DNA of 7,648 nucleotides, from NCBI GenBank assembly GCA_003229235.1, contig QIIH01000417.1, forward strand, positions 1 through 7,648. Reading direction: 5' to 3'. The notes beneath the pieces are model-generated. The model made no database searches. It was not told the origin of the DNA and was given only the letters and a program-made list of their open reading frames with translations. Made by a program: the position numbers and the translations under genes. Below are positions 4,301-7,648 of this stretch, in pieces. Position 1 is the first letter of the stretch. Each line of letters begins with the position of its first letter. The DNA comes from Flavobacteriales bacterium (GTDB lineage Bacteria; Bacteroidota; Bacteroidia; Flavobacteriales; Flavobacteriaceae).

Positions 4301-7300
4301 ATGAAGTTTCTATTTCGCTCCTGTGCAGTTCTTGTTCTATTTGTATTTGCCGCTTGCAATAATAATGCTCCACGTGAAACACACTCCCTATACATGTATA
4401 AGGATTATATAGCAACCCATACTAACGGAATTGTCTCTGTAGCTAGTCCTATAAGAATTCAGCTTGTTAGCCCTTTAGAGCAGTTCGAACTCACTCAAGA
4501 GATTCCTGCAAATATTCTAAAAATAAGCCCGAAGGCTTCCGGAGATCTGATTATCGAAGAAGGACGAACCTTGGTTTTTGTTCCACGAGAATCACTCCGA
4601 GCCAATACCGAATATACAGTGACGATAGCGCTGGATAAACTCATCGATAATTTACCAAAAGAGTTTACAAATTATAGTTTTAGCTTTAAAACCATCAACC
4701 CAAATTTTAAAGTCGAAATTGGAGAACTCCAGTCTTACGACAAATCATATCAATTTCTTCAAGGAAGTATTCAAAGTGCAGATTTAATAGATGCTTCAGA
4801 GGCTCAAGCCTTGTTATTTGCCACACAAAAAGACGCAAAACTCTCTGTAAAATGGGAGGATCAAGAAGAAAAGTCGAACTTCTTTAATTTTAAAATAGAC
4901 AGTATATCACGTGGTAACGACAACCAAACAATTATTATAAACTGGGACGGAGACCAAATAGGATCAGACCATAAAGGCTCTCAGGAATATACAATTCCGG
5001 GGCGCAACAACTTTAAAGTTATAGCTGTTAATACCACCAGAACGCCAGAGTCTTCGCTAGCAATAAACTTTTCTGATCCCCTAGCTCCAAATCAAAACTT
5101 TGCGGGTCTGGTAAACTTAACAGGAGCCGAAGATTTACGTTTTCAAGTAGATGGTAATATGCTATATGTATATCCTGAAGGTTCTCTTATTGGCAACAGT
5201 GAGCTGAGTATTTTTGAAGGCCTAAAAAGCAGTGATGGGTATTCTCTAAAACGCACAGTTTATGAAACCGTTTCGTTCGAACAGCTTAAACCAGATGTGA
5301 AACTAATCTCTAAAGGAACAATCCTACCTGATTCTGATTCTAATCCAATCTATTTTGAGACCGTTAATTTATCGAAGGTAGATGTACGGATTATCGAAAT
5401 CTTTGAATCCAACATGTTGCAATTTTTGCAGGAGGCCGAAATCAACGACTCTTATGCCTACGAGCTTAAACGTGTGGGCAGACGCATAGCCAAAAAAACA
5501 ATACATCTAGACGCCAATAACTTGAGTGGCTCGGGTTCTTGGCAAGCACATGGCCTAGATCTTACAGACTTATTTAAGGCCAAACCTGGATCTCTTTATC
5601 GCGTCGAATTTAGCTTTAAACCTTCCTATAGTGTATATAACTGTGACGATTCTGTTGCTGCAGTCGAAGAAGAATTTGAAGAAGACTATTACCAAGACGA
5701 GTACTACGAAGAAGATTACAGTGATGTTGTTAACGAAATGGACTCAGAAGACGAAGATTTGCTCGAACAACAATATTGGGATAACGAATTGTACAATTGG
5801 AGAAGCTACAACTATAATTGGCGTGAACAAGACAACCCTTGTCATTCTTCTTATTACAATCCAGACCGCGAGGTTACTACCAATGTCCTTGCTTCTAATC
5901 TTGGGCTAATTGTAAAAAAAGGAGAAAATCGCTCTTATCACTTTGCTACTTCTAATTTACTAACAGCCCAACCAGAGGGCAATGTGACAATTAATCTTTA
6001 TAATTATCAGCAACAGCAAATCGGGAAAGCTACTACAGAAAGTAACGGTTTAACGCTCTTTGATTCAGACAAAAGCATCGCCTTTGCCGTGGCTCAAAAA
6101 GGTAATAATTATGCATATGTAAAACTCGCTGATGGGCATGCGCTTAGTGTTAGCAAATTTGATGTTGCAGGAGCAAGCCTTCAAAAAGGACTCAAAGGAT
6201 TTTTATATACAGAGCGTGGCGTTCATAGGCCTGGTGATAGTATTCATTTAACTTTTGTACTTAACGATAAAGGCAATCCGCTACCAAAAAACCACCCTGT
6301 AAAACTCGAACTCACAGATGCCAGAGGTAAGCTGGTTAAACGAATGGTTACTACGAATGGCGAAGATGGTTTTTATTATTTTCCGCTTTTAACTTCTACG
6401 GAATCTCCCGCCGGCTCGTGGAATGCAGTTGTTAAAGTTGGAGGAGCTATTTTTTCTAAAACATTGCAAGTGGCTACCATTAAGCCCAACCGATTAAAAA
6501 TTCTGCTCGATTTTGAAGACGAAATTTTAGATGCAAGCAAACCTATTAGAGGGAGTATTTTAAGTACCTGGCTGCACGGAGCTCCTGCTAGAAATTTAAA
6601 AGTTGATATGCAGGCCACCTTATCTACGGCCGATGCTCCTTTCGAAAACTATTCTAAATACAATTTTACAGATCCGGTAAGGGATTTCGAAACTACAGAA
6701 TTCGCCCTTTTAGACAGCAGTTTAAACAGCGAAGGGAGTCTTAACTTTACCGAGGAGATTACTGTAGGCGGTAAATCGCCAGGTATGTTGCGCGCCAGCT
6801 TTCTAACAAAAGTATACGAAGGAGGAGGCGATTTTTCTATAGACGTATTCTCTAAAAACCTTGCGCCTTATAGCCATTTTGTAGGGCTACAATCGCCAGA
6901 AACTCGCAAATACGGCTCTTATTATACAGATGAGAATACCAGTTTTGAGGTTGTGAGTGTAGATACGCAAGGCAAGGCTAGTGGCAACCGAGAATTGGAA
7001 GTAAAAATCTTTCAAATTTCTTGGCGCTGGTGGTGGAACCGTGGCCGTGACAACTTATCTCGTTACGAGAATTCTACTGTTCACAGGCCCGTTAAAGAAT
7101 TTACTATTATTACGGCTGCAGACGGGAAAGCAAGTTTTGACGTGAACATTCCGGAAGACGATGGAGGTCGCTACTTAATAAGAGTGATCGACCCAACTTC
7201 TGGGCATGCTACTGGAAGAGTCTCGTATTTTTACAGAAATTGGTGGAGCAGACAGGTAGGAACCGATTCTGAAAGCGCAAAAATGTTGCTATTCAATGCC

Positions 7301-7648
7301 GACAAAGAATCTTATCAAGTAGGTGATGAAGCACAAATAAGCTTCCCTAGTAGCGAAGGAAGTCAAGCATTATTAAGTATCGAGAATGGCTCCGAAGTAC
7401 TCAGCAAAAAATGGGTTAAAACCTCGGCAAACGAGACCAAAGTAACTATTCCTATTACGGCCCTAATGGCGCCTAATGTTTATGTGCATATTTCACTTTT
7501 ACAACCACATAACCAAACATTAAATGATAGGCCAATGCGCCTTTATGGAGTGGTTCCGTTACTGGTGTCAAATCCAAAAACGGTACTACATCCTACTATT
7601 GATATGCCAGACGAGCTTAAACCAGAGTCACAATTTTCGATTAGCGTT
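4301..7648 (+). CDS. Alpha-2-macroglobulin family lipoprotein, N-terminal 1116 residues; continues past the right edge
   Basis: Bacterial alpha-2-macroglobulins are envelope proteins thought to trap or block attacking proteases. The frame is open from the ATG at 4301 to the last base without a stop. Bacteroidetes members are typically about 1800 residues, so some 60 percent is present. Residues 1-19 form a lipoprotein signal with lipobox FAAC (C19); the following NNNAPRE lacks the surface-export pattern, so a periplasmic location is likelier. Roughly residues 45-130 look Ig-like, followed by beta-rich macroglobulin (MG) domains. Residues 448-514 are an acidic, Tyr/Trp-rich loop bounded by cysteines. 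An MG2-type domain lies near 628-725, with RGVHRPGDS at 640-647 matching the family's YRPG turn. Another MG domain follows around STWLHGAP (755-762). The aromatic ISWRWWWN (906-913) resembles other Bacteroidetes members. A bait-region-type domain begins near 992 with KESYQVGDEA. The thioester motif, if any, would lie outside the window. The start is fixed by the signal peptide. Confidence 0.92.
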   Translation, partial: MKFLFRSCAVLVLFVFAACNNNAPRETHSLYMYKDYIATHTNGIVSVASPIRIQLVSPLEQFELTQEIPANILKISPKASGDLIIEEGRTLVFVPRESLRANTEYTVTIALDKLIDNLPKEFTNYSFSFKTINPNFKVEIGELQSYDKSYQFLQGSIQSADLIDASEAQALLFATQKDAKLSVKWEDQEEKSNFFNFKIDSISRGNDNQTIIINWDGDQIGSDHKGSQEYTIPGRNNFKVIAVNTTRTPESSLAINFSDPLAPNQNFAGLVNLTGAEDLRFQVDGNMLYVYPEGSLIGNSELSIFEGLKSSDGYSLKRTVYETVSFEQLKPDVKLISKGTILPDSDSNPIYFETVNLSKVDVRIIEIFESNMLQFLQEAEINDSYAYELKRVGRRIAKKTIHLDANNLSGSGSWQAHGLDLTDLFKAKPGSLYRVEFSFKPSYSVYNCDDSVAAVEEEFEEDYYQDEYYEEDYSDVVNEMDSEDEDLLEQQYWDNELYNWRSYNYNWREQDNPCHSSYYNPDREVTTNVLASNLGLIVKKGENRSYHFATSNLLTAQPEGNVTINLYNYQQQQIGKATTESNGLTLFDSDKSIAFAVAQKGNNYAYVKLADGHALSVSKFDVAGASLQKGLKGFLYTERGVHRPGDSIHLTFVLNDKGNPLPKNHPVKLELTDARGKLVKRMVTTNGEDGFYYFPLLTSTESPAGSWNAVVKVGGAIFSKTLQVATIKPNRLKILLDFEDEILDASKPIRGSILSTWLHGAPARNLKVDMQATLSTADAPFENYSKYNFTDPVRDFETTEFALLDSSLNSEGSLNFTEEITVGGKSPGMLRASFLTKVYEGGGDFSIDVFSKNLAPYSHFVGLQSPETRKYGSYYTDENTSFEVVSVDTQGKASGNRELEVKIFQISWRWWWNRGRDNLSRYENSTVHRPVKEFTIITAADGKASFDVNIPEDDGGRYLIRVIDPTSGHATGRVSYFYRNWWSRQVGTDSESAKMLLFNADKESYQVGDEAQISFPSSEGSQALLSIENGSEVLSKKWVKTSANETKVTIPITALMAPNVYVHISLLQPHNQTLNDRPMRLYGVVPLLVSNPKTVLHPTIDMPDELKPESQFSISV

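Noticed and set aside
5631..5909. Thr/Lys/Ile-rich plus-strand frame
   Set aside because: It is a shifted-frame reading of the acidic Glu/Asp/Tyr loop of the macroglobulin, where GAA-GAC-TAC codons give Thr/Lys/Ile in another frame.
6376..6618. 80-codon minus-strand frame
   Set aside because: Antisense within the macroglobulin MG2 region; no signal, motif or start context supports it.
1..7648. tRNA, rRNA, CRISPR arrays, insertion sequences, phage or toxin-antitoxin genes
   Set aside because: No long direct repeats, terminal inverted repeats, transposase motifs or cloverleaf-like segments were seen by eye; the window looks like ordinary chromosomal gene content.

Overview
The window reads as a stretch of a Bacteroidota chromosome, most likely class Flavobacteriia. 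The supporting signs are AT-rich DNA, gene starts without a clear Shine-Dalgarno sequence, weak -7 boxes resembling TAnnTTTG, three short lipoprotein signal peptides, and close resemblance of all five proteins to families common in flavobacteria. I saw no mobile element, CRISPR array, tRNA or rRNA. The genus cannot be fixed from this sequence.

Left part (1-2122, minus strand): an ALDH7-type aldehyde dehydrogenase (L-aminoadipate-semialdehyde / piperideine-6-carboxylate dehydrogenase) that runs off the left edge. Upstream of it is a complete 3-hydroxyanthranilate 3,4-dioxygenase with its auxiliary rubredoxin-like iron site. Both belong to amino-acid catabolism (lysine and tryptophan/kynurenine). 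A strong hairpin separates them, so they may be separate transcription units.

Middle part (2123-3022): an intergenic segment with two adjoining, partly overlapping inverted-repeat structures, then a minus-strand CAP/SCP-domain lipoprotein whose residues after the lipid-bearing cysteine match the Bacteroidetes surface-export signal. The 208 bp after its start form a divergent promoter region shared with the next gene.

Right part (3023-7648, plus strand): a lipoprotein form of the Thr-nucleophile isoaspartyl peptidase/L-asparaginase, a 210-bp gap with several hairpins, and the first 1116 codons of a very large alpha-2-macroglobulin family lipoprotein that continues past the right edge. The three lipoproteins would act in the cell envelope or at the cell surface, in peptide or asparagine scavenging and in protection against proteases. 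The two minus-strand enzymes would act in the cytoplasm.

I see no convincing evidence of a new multi-gene system. The points most worth a second look are the structured leader and possible tiny ORF in front of the dioxygenase, the surface-exported CAP protein, and the acidic/aromatic loop of the macroglobulin.
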